Part shown: one piece after another, positions 53,475-64,000 of the stretch | How positions within the stretch are numbered: position 1 is the first letter of the stretch | Layout of the letters: the number at the start of each line of letters is the position of its first letter | Program-made: the position numbers and the translations under genes | Assembly (NCBI GenBank): GCA_008921705.1 | Contig: VFFE01007028.1 | Span: 1,294,621 to 1,358,620 of the forward strand | Source of the DNA: Burhinus oedicnemus | Lineage: Eukaryota > Chordata > Aves > Charadriiformes > Burhinidae | Length of the DNA stretch: 64,000 nucleotides | Direction of reading: 5' to 3' | Notes under the pieces: model-generated | What the model was told of the DNA's origin: nothing | The model's input: the letters and a program-made list of their open reading frames with translations, nothing else | Database searches by the model: none

Positions 53475-53842
53475 TTTTTTTTTTTTTTTTTTTTAATGTT
53501 TCTGTAATGTTATTGACAACTCTGATCTCAGGAACTTTCTTCCTAAAAGCCTAAGGATCATGGTAAACAATGATGCAGGACTGCTGCCAGAGATTCAATA
53601 TTAATGGAAAGATTTCTACAAAATCTCAGTGTGAAGCTACTCATAATAGCTTTGGTGGTGCCTAGTCCTACAGTGAGATAAAACAGCTGTCTCAATTAAC
53701 AAACATGCCAGAAATACAATTTGCTTAAAGTGGATTTTTCTTACACTGAGGAAGGTATCTGATATCAAGAAAGAAATCTGAAAAATGCACTCTGTTCATA
53801 TGCCTTATTCAGATTCATAATGGAATTATAAATCCACTTGTT

Positions 53843-54890
53843 GGATAAGGAATTGGCTGGATGGTCGTACTCAAAGCCTTGCGGTCAACAGCTTGATGTC
53901 CAAGTGGCAACCAGTGATGAGTGGCGTTCCTCAGGGGTCGGTATTGGGACCAGCACTATTTACCATCTTTGTCAGAGACATGGACAGTGGGATTGAGTGT
54001 ACCCTCAGCAAGTTTGCCGATGACACCAAGCTGTGTGGAGCGGTTGGCACGCTGGAGGGAAGTGATGCCATCCAGAGGGACCTGGACAGGTTTGAGAGGT
54101 GGGCCTGTGCCAACCTTGTGAATTTCAATAAGGCCAAGTGCAAGGTCCTGCACCTGGGTTGGGGCAATCCCAAGTATGAATACAGGCTGGGCAGAGAATG
54201 GATCAAGAGCAGCCCTGAGGAGAAGGACTTTGGGGTTGTTGGTGGATGAGAAGCTTAACGTGAGCTGGCAATGTGCACTTGCAGCCCAGAAGGCCAACCA
54301 CATCCTGGGCTGCATCAAAGGAAGCATGGCCAGCAGGTCGAGGGAGGTGATTCTGCCCCTCTACTCCACTCTCGTGAGACCCCACCTGGAATACTGTGTT
54401 CAGCTCTGGGGCCCCCAGCATAAGAAGGACATGGACCTGTTGGAGCAGGTCCAGAGGAGGGCCACAAAGATGATCAGAGGGTTAGAGCACCTCTGCTATG
54501 AGGACAGGCTGAGAGAGTTGGGGTTGTTCAGCCTGCAGAAGAGAAGGCTCTGGGGAGATCTTATAGCAGCCTTCCAGTACTTAAAGGGGGCATACAAGAA
54601 AGCTGGAGAGGGACTTTTTCCAAGGGCATGTAGCGATAGGACGAGGGGTAATAGCTTCAAACTAGAAGAGGGTAGATTTAGATTAGATCTCAGGAAGAGA
54701 TTTTTCACTCTGAGGGTGGTGAGGCACTGGAACAGGTTGCCCAGGGAAGTTGTGTATGCCTCATCCTTGGAAGTGTTCAAGGCCAGGTTGGATGGGGCTT
54801 TGATCAGCCTGGCCTAGTGGAAGGTGTCGGGTTGGAACTAGGTGATCTTTAAGGTCCCTTCCAAACCAAACCATTCTATGATTCTATGAA
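53843..54890 (+). mobile_element. CR1 LINE 3' half (RT C-terminus), sense to DAAM2
   Basis: A 5'-truncated CR1 of about 1.05 kb. The first frame (53893-54249) reads [15 protein letters not shown] and the RT active-site block [14 protein letters not shown] frameshift near 54230 then moves to the frame of 54176-54817, which runs through [32 protein letters not shown] and [19 protein letters not shown]. The 3' end carries ATTCTATGATTCTATGAA. Apart from the frameshift the coding part is well kept, so this is a relatively young copy. It is close to the subfamily of the element at 5108-7893 but in opposite orientation. Confidence 0.97.
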
Positions 54891-55388
54891 TTAATATTTT
54901 AAGTTGCTTCACTTTTTGATGTAAAATATTTTTTGATTTGTAAAATATTAACCTACTAATAAGCAGGACTGCCTGCTCCAGTATTCACAGGACACTCATA
55001 GTTTCTATAGTTTCTCTGGACCTGCAGGACAAATGAAAGGCTTTCCCAAAGTACTGTAAGTTTTCACTCATGCTTTGAGGTTATTGAAGCATGATGGACT
55101 TTTGTGGCTTGCAGAGTATCACTATTTATCTTCCGGGGTAAATAAAATAATCTGTTAGATGTAGCAGAGGACAGCTTGATATAATTTATAGCTCCATGAA
55201 ACGTTCTCATTCTCTAATCTTGGTAGGTCTCTCAGCAAACTGGGCTTCATTACAAAGGGGGAATGACATAACTGCACCAGTACGGCGAGCAAATTATTAA
55301 ATGCCGCACAGCAAAAACTGAGCTTGATGAAGCAAATGCCTTGTCAATACTTGTTCTGATAATAAGATGTTTCCTTGCCCAGGATGTA

Positions 55389-55423
55389 CTACCATTTTGG
55401 TAGAGGATGCTGGGAAATGTAGT
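55389..55423. promoter_or_regulatory. ZNF143/THAP11-like motif beside a small palindrome
   Basis: The reverse complement of 55405-55423 reads ACTACATTTCCCAGCATCC, matching the ZNF143 SBS consensus ACTACAATTCCCAGCATGC, as I recall it, at 17 of 19 positions. Immediately upstream, CTACCATTTTGGTAG (55389-55403) is a perfect 6-bp inverted repeat with a 3-nt centre. The site is intronic; no promoter or transcript start is evident. Confidence 0.4.
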
Positions 55424-55564
55424 TCACAGAATTTGCTTCTCAAAGGGGGCTAAAACTTTGCAAAGCGGAGAAACCACAGATCTTGGAAGACTTATACAAT
55501 GAATAAATGAATGAATAAATAAATAAATATGGGGAGACAAGCATGTTACAGATGAAATGACCTC

Positions 55565-55588
55565 TTTTTTTTTTTTTTTTTTTTTTTT
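55565..55588. repeat. Poly(T) tract
   Basis: Twenty-four T bases, followed by a purine-rich stretch. A short AATGA/AATAA repeat lies just upstream at about 55499-55530. Confidence 0.95.
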
Positions 55589-56478
55589 AAGGAGAGAGGG
55601 AAAAAGGAAGAAGAAATAAAGAATTTATTTTTAAATTCTTATTTAGGGACCATAAATATTTTTTATGGTGCTGAGGGAATCATTTATCATAGCAGCCACG
55701 TTATGCAAGTCTGTTTCTCTTAAAATGCTCAGTCTGTGGCTGATGACAAGGAACTATCAGCCAGTTAATCCATAACTGAGTAGCAAGAGCTCAGTGTAGG
55801 GAATTATCTGGCAGCAACATGAAAGTTTTCAAGGGCAGACCTTAGGGTAGAAATAGAAGGGACACCCCACTGCAAGTGTTTTCTGTAACAAAGGTTGTTT
55901 ATACCTCTGGCTGCCTCATTTTTTCTTTGACTGGATTAGCCCATTTGGTTTTTAAGCACTAAAATGGGCTCGCTTGGGTCAAAGTTCTATTTGTGCACGC
56001 CATTGCAATGGGTGCTGCTTTGGAATTTGTCTTTCTGCTACAAGTAGCACATAAACCATCCTGTACATGACCAGATTCAAGCTGGGTCTTAAAATGCATC
56101 TGAATTGAAATGGAAATCATTTTCACTTCCTTAGTTTGTTTTTCTGGGAAAGTATGGATGAGAACTACTCTCTCCAGTTCCTTTGTGAGTCTCAGAACTG
56201 CCTGTTCTGGCACTTCTGCAATTCATTTGGACCAGCCTGTTCTGAAGCACGTTTTCTCTGTTCTTGGCATTTGTGGGGAAACTTCACTCCTGTAAGAGTT
56301 TTGTCAGCTGGACAGGTAGATGGGCAAGACTGTCATGAGTAGCTGTCTCTTGAGTCACATCCAGCCTTCTCCCAAATCCAGCATATAGCTTTTTGGCATC
56401 CTCAGGGCTCTATCCCAGTGATGGCTCTAAGGACTGCTCCTGAAGTCATGTCCACTGGCTCCTGTCAAGAAATATTAT

Positions 56479-56634
56479 CATAGAATCACAGAATGGTTTA
56501 GGTTGGAAGGGGATGTTAAAGGTCATCTAGTTCCAACCCCCCTGCCATGGGCAAGGACACCTCCCACTAGACCAGGTCACTCAAAGCCTCATCCAACCTG
56601 GCCTTGAACACTTCCAGGGATGTGGCATCCACAA
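56479..56634 (-). mobile_element. CR1 3' fragment (antisense)
   Basis: CATAGAATCACAGAATGG, then TTTAGGTTGGAAGGGGATG, GGTCATCTAGTTCCAACCCC and GCCTTGAACACTTCCAGGGA. This is the reversed CR1 3' end including the last part of ORF2. Confidence 0.95.
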
Positions 56635-58542
56635 TATTCTTCCATTTCAGTGTTTGATGGGACAATCTGAAACAGTGGGGAACTGGTCTGCTTTTCAAAT
56701 ACATCCCTCAGGATTTATAATTCAAGATTTATAAAGCCAGCCTGGAAATTGAATGAGAATGAACACTCTGCCTGGATGCTTCTGGTTACGGTTGGCAGTA
56801 GAGTCCAGGGTTAGGATAAAATGAAAATTAACTTTGTCTCCTATTCCCGTGGCTGAGAGGCGCCTCCCGAACTCGTTTGTCATGTCACAGTCACAGGGTC
56901 GTGATGTTTTTCCTACTATGGAAAGAAGAGCCACACTGATTGCAAGGAACGATACAATGATATTGGTGAGCCTGTTGAGGGATGGGTGCTGCTCCCATCT
57001 AGTGTATGCCCTCACTGTAAATGGCACTGCAGACACCCCTCCCTGCCCTCAGGCACTCACAGGCTGCCTCTGGAGGGAGGGTGTTGGTTTTCCTCCACAG
57101 TGTCTGCCCTGCCAGGAATTTCCTCCAGAACACTTCACACTTTCATATCCTCCCATTAGGTGTTTTTCCTTACTGCTTGAGCCTTGTGGCTTAGCACATT
57201 TCCCTCATTCCTTTGATGACTGTGAATGGGAAGTAGAGCCTGTTCCTAATTAGTTCTGATAATGAAGTGTTAACGCACTTTGCTGTGTAGGTACAATTCA
57301 GGTACTTCAGAGCGGTAGCCTGTGTGAGGGTTTCATTGCTTTTGCTTGCTGTGCCTGGCTTTCTCTGCATCAGTGTTCTGCTGGCTCTTCATCTCCTGGG
57401 GTTTGGTTAGGTCTCTTTACAATCCCTTCTGTCCATTTCCTTTTTCTTTTAATCAACACCTTCCTTATTTTTGCAGTTAATAAAGTACAATAAATGTACA
57501 CTTGGTTAACTAAATGAACTGAAAGACATTGTTGGCAGGTGTGAAGAGCAAGTTTTCTGAATGGGTAATTGCCCAAAGCTGGTCCCACACAACATGCGCC
57601 TTAACAGTCAGTAGGAAGGAGAAGGTAGTTCAGTCTCTGTGTCCTCTTTGCCAGCAAGGACATCTGTCCTGAAAAAGTCTGTAGGAGACACCAAGGCCTT
57701 CCCCTGGTTTAGGATGACTGCTGATCAGCTAATTCATGTACTACAAAAGGTTTTTTGGTCCTGGCTTGATGGACAGCAAAGTTGGAGAAGGAGTCTGTGC
57801 CTGTCTGCCTCCATGCTAATCATCTGCCAGACAGCTAGGATCGCTGGCATTCAAGATAATGTATCACATGGATTGTGAACACTTTCAGTTAGTGTGGATG
57901 ATGCTCTTTCAGAGATCTGGGTATAGTTTGTGTCTATCTGAGTCAACAAAGAACTCATGTAGACAGGGGAGATCAATTAGACTTCAAAGACTCAGAGCCT
58001 CAAAAGTAAAATAAAATAAAATCTTAAACTACTTTCACAGGCAGGCAGAATGAAAACCACACATCCTTTGGGGTTTACAACAGAACCTGGCAAAATTTGC
58101 AGAAGGGAAGATGTCTGGGGTTTGTCATGCATCGCTGCCCTTCCTAAGCTTTTTCCTCATGATGGTAACACTTCTTTCAGCATGACCACAATCATTGTGT
58201 TAGACAGATGGCCACTCTTGAAAGGAAACGTACTATGGGATCATAGATACTGGTTGAGATGTGGTCTGTTAGTCTTGGAATGTGCCCTTTCATCAGAGGG
58301 GTGCTGCAATGAAAAATACAAAATACTCAGTATGTTTAAAAAAAAACGCAAAAAACCCCCAAAAACACACCGCTATTTTTTTTCTCCTTTGACTTTTGAA
58401 ACAAAGCATGCCCTCTAAAATGGCAGCAGTAGTACGTAGGAATACAGCCAGTAAGCAGGAGAGAATGATCTGTCCAAATGGGATTGGATGTTTTTAGCTA
58501 ACAGCTTTTGCTATCTCATTAAAATATGACCTTTTCTTTCAG

Positions 58543-58650
58543 GAGAGGATCCATGGCACAATCTGGAATGAGATTGATGATTTAAAGGCATTCAAGGTGC
58601 TGGATCTAGAAGATTTTGAAAAGATGTTCTCCGCGTATCAGAGACACCAG
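58543..58650 (+). CDS. DAAM2: DAAM2 exon: FH2 lasso
   Basis: A 108-nt, phase-0 exon of 36 codons: [20 protein letters not shown] then [16 protein letters not shown]. The acceptor is TTTTCTTTCAG and the donor GTAGGG. WNEIDD and DLEDFE..FSAYQR are FH2 lasso motifs, and [10 protein letters not shown] is the DAAM2 form (DAAM1: RTFSAYQRQQ). In canonical human DAAM2, as I recall it, this segment is followed directly by KELGSTEDIYLASR. Here the next exon-like sequence is the 33-nt candidate at 61470. Confidence 0.98.
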
Positions 58651-61469
58651 GTAGGGGTCAACTGTTCCACACCTTGTCTTCCTTGAATTTCTGGAGGGGG
58701 AAAGAACATACGACAGTGATCTGGGCCCTTGTCCACCTGCAGTCAGGCTGCACCCTTTGCTGCCCTGCCACTGTTCAAAAAATCACAAGACCAAAAGACG
58801 TGGGGAGGACATATAGGCCAGAGTATAAACTTCTGTTATCGACATACTTCACACTAATGGGCAGCTCTCAGAGACAACAGCTCCCAGTACGTCATGCTCT
58901 TTGAACTCAGTGGCCACTGGCTTCCAAAAGCTCCTGAGCTTTACATTCATGCTTGATATCCATCTTTCTATTTCTCCTATTCATCCAGAGAAAAAGTCTG
59001 TAGTTGTCTGAGTACTGATCAAGCTGACTGAATTAGCTGTCTTTTGCTTTGTCTATTTTTTCTTAAACAGCCAACTGACGCAACTGGCTAGGTGACAGAA
59101 ACTGTCTGAATTACAGATTATAACACAAACAGCATACTTTAAAAGCAGCCATTTGTTAGAATGTTTTTTTCTCTCCTCTTTTTCTTGGAAAGCGAGTCAC
59201 CTTCAATCTGTCTGTCTCCACTGAATGAGATTTAGCAGGAGAGAGATTGTACTTGCACTCCCTGAACTCCCCCAGCTTTCCTTTGCTTTTGGAATATGTT
59301 CGGAGAAATTCCATCTTTTGTACTCTGCAGAATTGGATCATTGCTCTGGAGTTTTAGGAAAAGACACAGATACGATTGCCATAAGCAGCCTTTATGATTA
59401 AGCCTTACAGTGATGATGATTACTTCATTGTCATTATGATTAACTTATTCAGTACCTTAAAATTAACAACCAAACCCCTCGTCTTTGGACTTCCCACCTG
59501 TTCCCTTCTCTCCCTCATTTTCCTATCTAATCCAATAAACATAATGAATAACTCTTCTGATTTACTAGCTCACAGCCACCTAGGTAAGCATCCCAAATTG
59601 AGCTGTGGAGACTGTGACGTTACCCGTTGCATGATGAGATTTCATTTCTTACTCTGCTCCTGCAAATAGCTGCTGCTGTTTCAGTGGGTCCCTCTCTCTT
59701 TCTGTGACTCCCATTCTCTGAAACAAGAACTTAGTTCATAGAGGGGAAGAAAGGCATGTGAAATTTCAGTGCTGTTACAAGATCAGATTTAGACCCTGTG
59801 CCAAAAGCGTAGCTATGGTGGTGAGCTCCCAGCTGTCTTGCAAGTAGCCTGACTGTCACCTGTGCACATGAGTAGCCATTGCAGCATCACGGTGCCATTC
59901 CAATGTTTCAGGTGCAAACATTGCAGCTTTCTCACTAGAACTGACCTTGCAAAGCCTTGCTTCCTCTGAGCTCCAAAAGCCAAAGCCAAAGCTGTCCTGA
60001 TCTGCTGACTCTCAGTTAGAATCATAATATTTATGGCTGCATTAACCAACCTCTGAAAAGCAGCCTGGCCTGTTCAAGCGTAAACGAACCTGACCCTTAC
60101 CCCTGCCCACTGGAATGAAGCCATCATTGCAGAGTGATCTCCACTGGTCTCAGAACAGTTCTCTTCCATCCTCATTAAACACACTTTATGACAGTGGCTG
60201 TAGACACTAGAGTATCACTTATATAAACTACTTGTATTTTTGTGTAGTTAGGAGCATCGCTGCTGTTCCAGCTTTCATTGAGGGTTTTGTGTTGGGTTTT
60301 TTCCACTTAAATATTCTATTGTTCTTAACTTTATGTGATACTTTCTTTTTCATCTATACTCACTCCAGTGTGAACTGGATTCCAATCAACAAGTCCTCAT
60401 CAATTTTCTTTTTTTTTTTTTTTTCAAAGACCAGGCAACCAAAATTGCTTTTGAGTCAAAATCTTATGAGAACTTTTCCAGTTGATTCACACTTAGTCTT
60501 TTCGCCTCTTTTATTTTTGGAAATACTCCACTCTGGCCAAGTATGTGTTTACGCTGGGTTTGTGACTTTTAAACTTCATCCAAATGTCTGTAAAGAAAAA
60601 TGTCAATGCAAAGCCCTGCCCTTTTGCATCTGAAATGCTGAATGTGTACAGATAAAGACATTTCTTTCTTTGCTGTTATTAACATGTTCTTCATATTTTT
60701 TTCCACTTTCATTTACATTAAACAGTTTTTCTTTCTTCTTCTTTTTTTTAATGACAAAGGGTCTTTTCTCCTCTCTCAAGTCCAGTGTATCATTTTTGGT
60801 GGCTATGAGGGAAAGCAGAATTGTCCAGTGTAAAGAATGCTGGACTACTTGTCTTTTGACCTTGCTCCAATCTTCCTGTGTAATATTGACCTTTTGATTC
60901 AGTATATCTGGTGTTTTCCTGGAGTATGGAATATGTTGTGAAATAGTTGGAGTCTGTCACCCGATAGTGCTGTAAGGCTTCTTTGGTGGCTACAGAGTGC
61001 TTTAAAAAAACTTGGCTATAAGTTGTTAAAGAGTATAATATGCTGTTGAAACAAGTTGTTACCAATAATGGCAAACTGTGCCCATGCGTCAGGAGAGGAG
61101 AACTGACCCTCAAGTTTCAACCTTGGAAGTTCTTTCAGTAAGGCTCCGGACTAGATTTGTAAAGGTATTTAAGCATTGTCCTAGTCAATGTTTCAAGACC
61201 TAAGAGATTTATGCTTTGGAGACTGAACTTACTCTTTTCAGAAAAGACCTAGAATTCTTAGTTTCCCCAACATCTGCTGATTTAAAATATGTAAAGAAAT
61301 GCTGAAATACCTTTGAACCATCTGGGCCAGTATTACTTGCTAAGCATTTTATTCTCTTAGAAAACAATGTGTGTCTAAATTCAGCTGCCTTGTTAAACTT
61401 GATATCTTTCTCTGTGACTAATTCTTGGCATGTTTCCTTCTTCGTTATTTGCGGCTGCTGCCTGCATAG
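58651..61469 (+). other. DAAM2: DAAM2 intron (2.8 kb)
   Basis: GT-AG intron if the microexon at 61470 is used. It contains a T-run near 60408-60424 and pyrimidine-rich sequence around 60725-60750. No mobile element or gene was recognised. Confidence 0.8.
61418..61469 (+). promoter_or_regulatory. 3' splice-site region with TGC motifs upstream of the microexon
   Basis: A branch-point-like CTAAT (A at 61421) lies 48 nt before the AG. A pyrimidine-rich stretch (TGTTTCCTTCTTCG) follows, and then four TGC triplets at 61450, 61556-minus-100 (i.e. 61456), 61459 and 61463 precede ATAG. TGC motifs between the pyrimidine tract and the AG are the known recognition feature of SRRM4-dependent neuronal microexons. 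Regulation by SRRM4 here is inferred. Confidence 0.6.
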
Positions 61470-61502
61470 GACCTGCTAACTAACACCTCCTCCTGTAAGC
61501 AG
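61470..61502 (+). CDS. DAAM2: Candidate DAAM2 microexon (33 nt, FH2 linker insert)
   Basis: Thirty-three bases in phase 0 at both ends lie between a TGCATAG acceptor and a strong GTGAGT donor. They encode DLLTNTSSCKQ. At the same point, after FSAYQR.Q, DAAM1 carries the alternatively spliced peptide DFFVNSNSKQ. The shared D, two bulky hydrophobics, N, S and the terminal KQ indicate homology. Inclusion would lengthen the linker between FH2 lasso and knob by 11 residues without shifting frame. An internal GTAAGC (61495) is a possible second donor that would give a 25-nt, frame-shifting form. The canonical human DAAM2 I recall lacks this segment. I am fairly sure that it is a real exon, less sure of how it is used. 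Confidence 0.8.
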
Positions 61503-64000
61503 GTGAGTATCACTGTCTGCCTCCTGATCCTCTTGCAGTGTGTGGGAAGGTGAAGTCCTGCACCATGCCGTTATGGGGTCATGACTCATCTCATGCTACT
61601 CTTTCATATGTCCTTGCACCTCTGCTTTCTGGGTGGGGAAGGCGGTACAAAAAATTCCTTTAGTTGTATTAGCTCTGCGATAGGAAGTAGTTCTTGTTCT
61701 TTCACTTAGCTATAACCTCACCGTGGTTTCTGCTGGTGTCTGTAGTCCCCTTTTTGATGATCCTGAGGAAAAAGATCAGGGACAAAGTACAATGTGAATG
61801 TGAACTCTTCCTTAACCAAAGCAATAGTCTTTCTAGTGAAGAACAAAAGAGAATCTTAGGGAGCCTTCACTCCCACTGTTCCTGCCTGTGGTCCATCTGC
61901 TTTGGACAGTACTGAAGTCTCCAGATGTATTAACTAGACACAGACTTTCTGATAAAGAAAATCTTTCTTTCTGTAGAACGAGAAGGCATTTTGGTTGGCA
62001 GAAGGATTTGTGCCAGTTGAGGAGAAAAAGGATTAGACTGGAGGAAAGCCTACTTCATTTCAGACTGCTGAAACCCTCAGAAAGTTCAGTGAAAGACTAA
62101 AATGGTGTTTAGATGAAGCAGAGATATCAGACTGCCCACATGTCTTCAAAGTGGCTGCCTCTCAGTTTATTCATCATCTTAAGCAAAATTCTTGGCAACG
62201 CGTTTGGGAAGAGCAATGCGCTTAGAAGGGGGTTGTTCAGATGTCCTCAGAAGTGTCTCTGGTGGCTTCAGAAGAAAGCAATCCTCACCATGAATGCTCA
62301 AGGAACTGTATTTGGAAAGTCTGGTCAGGACCTCTGCCACTGGGTGAGGCTAATGCATGGCTCTGGGCCATTTACTGGCTTTCATCATGGCAGCACGCAC
62401 CATGAAACATGTCAATATGGTAGAAACAGTTCCCTAAAGTATTTATAATTGCTAGAACCTAAGGTGCTGCCGTGGTACCAGACCACAAGTTCTGCAGCTA
62501 ACCAAAATCAAACTGTATTTGAAACAGGGCAGCAATATGATGAACACATTTCACATGTCTAGTCACCCCAGCACTGAAATTTTAATTGATTTTTGAATTT
62601 ACAATTAAAATCTCAAATCTGAAATACTCTTTGAAGCACATAACATAATGTTATCCCAGTGGAAAGTTGGTAAACAGTGATAGGATAAAACTTAAGGATC
62701 TTGTCTGTCAGGTTGACAATAGCTCCAAGTATTCTTTCGTGTTTGGCCTATCTCACAAACGCTAGTCACTACTGCCCCCTTGCTCCTCTTCTTCTATGTC
62801 TAAGAAAATGCAGATAGTCCATATACAATCTTTTCCTTCAGCTAAGCTTGCAATCTGGCTTCGGTAAAACCTGAGTCTTCATCTGCTTTTGCTTACACAC
62901 AACTCCAAGTATCTATAAATATCTCTCTCCTGAGAATATATTTTTAGAGAATGAGTTGAAGAGAATATATTTTTAGATGAGACTAGCCCACTGCTTATGA
63001 CCAAGGAGCGGGCCACATCTGAATAGTTCAAGTTGTTCATCTGTGTTGAACCTTGTGAGCTAGGGAACGGGAAATGGGATGGAGACTATTACACCAAACC
63101 CTGCTGCACAGCTTTAGGGGAAGCTGTCTAAACCTCCACTCCACACACACAGTCAAACTCTGAAACAATTTGTTTTTCTCCTTGGGATGGGTGCTGGTTA
63201 ATACTAACCAGGTGTGCTTGTCTGCAAACATTAGCTAGTGAGGGACAGTGAAGCTTTCAAACCAAAAGCACAGACCAGCAAGTACCTTTCTTACCTTCAA
63301 CAGCCACCTATCTCCCCATTCCCCTGTCTTCTCACAAACTGAGGAAACTCAGGAACACTTTAACATCTCTACATGCCAGATTATACTGGGTGTGCCCTGC
63401 TTTTTGGTATTGTTAGTTATTCTCTCAGAAGTAATAAACTTGCCCAATGCCCAATTTTTCCTTTTTTTGGAAACACTATTTGATTTATCAAGTAACATTG
63501 CAATTTTTTTCTGCCAAGGTAGACACTTTGGGCACATCCAGCAGAACTATTGTATGCGTGTCTTCAGCTGCTGCATTGTACCTGCCTGTAAATGTCACTT
63601 AGTATTGGTGGTGGCTCACTGCAGCACATTTGATGTGGTTGCAGGAATCCTTTATATATCCAAGAGCAACAGCTCATGTAACAACCGTCAGCTCATTGTA
63701 GCTGATTGTACCAAGAACTCAAATGACAACTAGCAGTATGAATCTTTGATTTACATTTAACTCTCAAATATTTGGGTGTGAAAATCTCTTTGAGTGGATT
63801 AGTCATGCTGATATAAGTAAGCGCTGAGCTGTAGAACATTGAGTCCTGGGAGTGAATTCTGGGAAGCACCACTTTACGCTTGCCATGATCTTACATCTTT
63901 CCCTGGGTATCTGCTGTTGACCACTCTCAGGGACGGGAAACCATGGTAGATGGACATTTTGATCTGACTCAGCATGCTTGCTGTTATATCCTAAGAAAGA
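61503..64000 (+). other. DAAM2: DAAM2 intron, continuing beyond the window
   Basis: This begins with the GTGAGT donor. The next expected exon (KELGSTEDIY...VKELSVIDGRRAQN in DAAM2) was looked for and not found, so it lies to the right. A near-repeat of GAGAATATATTTTTAGA occurs at about 62932 and 62961. An ancient CR1-like tail sits at 63905-63995. Otherwise nothing was recognised. Confidence 0.85.
63905..63995 (+). mobile_element. Ancient CR1-like 3' tail
   Basis: CTGCTGTTGACCACTCTCAGG, then ATGGTAGATGGACATTTTG, TCTGACTCAGCATG and TATATCCTAAG. These follow the order of an old archosaur CR1 tail (CTGTTGGCCACT ... TAGATGGACC ... CTGACCCAGTATGG ... TTCTTATG). Strongly diverged. Confidence 0.5.

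Larger units (their letters stand above)
50272..58542 (+). other. DAAM2: DAAM2 intron (8.3 kb) with assembly gap
   Basis: GT-AG intron between FH1 and FH2 lasso exons. It contains CR1 pieces at 50360-50556 (sense), 53843-54890 (sense, 1 kb) and 56479-56634 (antisense). It also has a 20-N gap at 53455-53474, a T-run at 55565-55588, and a ZNF143-like motif at 55405-55423. Repeat-poor stretches at 53220-53410 and 55080-55440 may be conserved non-coding DNA. No other gene was recognised. Confidence 0.9.

Noticed and set aside
54176..54817. 213-codon open frame as a host gene
   Set aside because: It is the C-terminal part of CR1 ORF2, continuous with the CR1 3' end.
59395..59450. Possible C/D snoRNA (TGATGATGA near 59410)
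   Set aside because: No matching D box with a terminal stem at a suitable distance could be seen.
61503..64000. Next FH2 exon (KELGST ... VKELSVIDGRRAQN)
   Set aside because: No stretch encodes this conserved block, so it should lie to the right of the window.

Overview
This is a 64 kb piece of a vertebrate nuclear genome, almost certainly from a bird. It is AT-rich, intron-dominated and contains two 20-base assembly gaps. It carries many CR1 LINE fragments, including CR1 3' ends of the ATTCTATG type typical of birds. The species cannot be told from the sequence.

One protein-coding gene explains the window. It is DAAM2, a diaphanous-related formin that links Wnt/Dishevelled and Rho signalling to actin assembly. 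Twelve consecutive coding exons lie on the + strand (17611-58650), all with GT-AG borders and compatible phases, together 1713 nt or 571 codons. They run from the N-terminal GTPase-binding/FH3 armadillo region through the dimerisation and coiled-coil segments and the proline-rich FH1 to the FH2 lasso. The first exons (start codon, roughly 87 residues) lie left of the window. Most of FH2 and the DAD tail lie to the right.

The most interesting item is a 33-nt, phase-neutral candidate microexon at 61470-61502. It encodes an 11-residue insert resembling the DAAM1 neural microexon peptide at the equivalent place in the FH2 linker. The canonical human DAAM2 protein, as I recall it, lacks it. Four TGC triplets sit in the 20 bases before its 3' splice site, the arrangement known for SRRM4 (nSR100)-controlled neuronal microexons.

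Layout: 1-1111, a roughly 1.1 kb fold-back structure with arms of about 180 bp. 5108-7893, a 2.8 kb CR1 with a decayed ORF2, antisense to DAAM2. 17611-31983, three exons separated by introns of about 7 kb. 31984-40633, a long intron with an assembly gap and several CR1 fragments. 40634-50271, eight closely spaced exons. 50272-58542, an 8.3 kb intron with a second assembly gap and a 1 kb CR1 in the sense orientation. 58543-61502, the FH2 start exon and the candidate microexon. 61503-64000, intron ending in an ancient CR1-like tail. I see no other protein-coding gene, tRNA, rRNA or CRISPR array. Most other open frames are chance intronic frames or decayed CR1 coding sequence.
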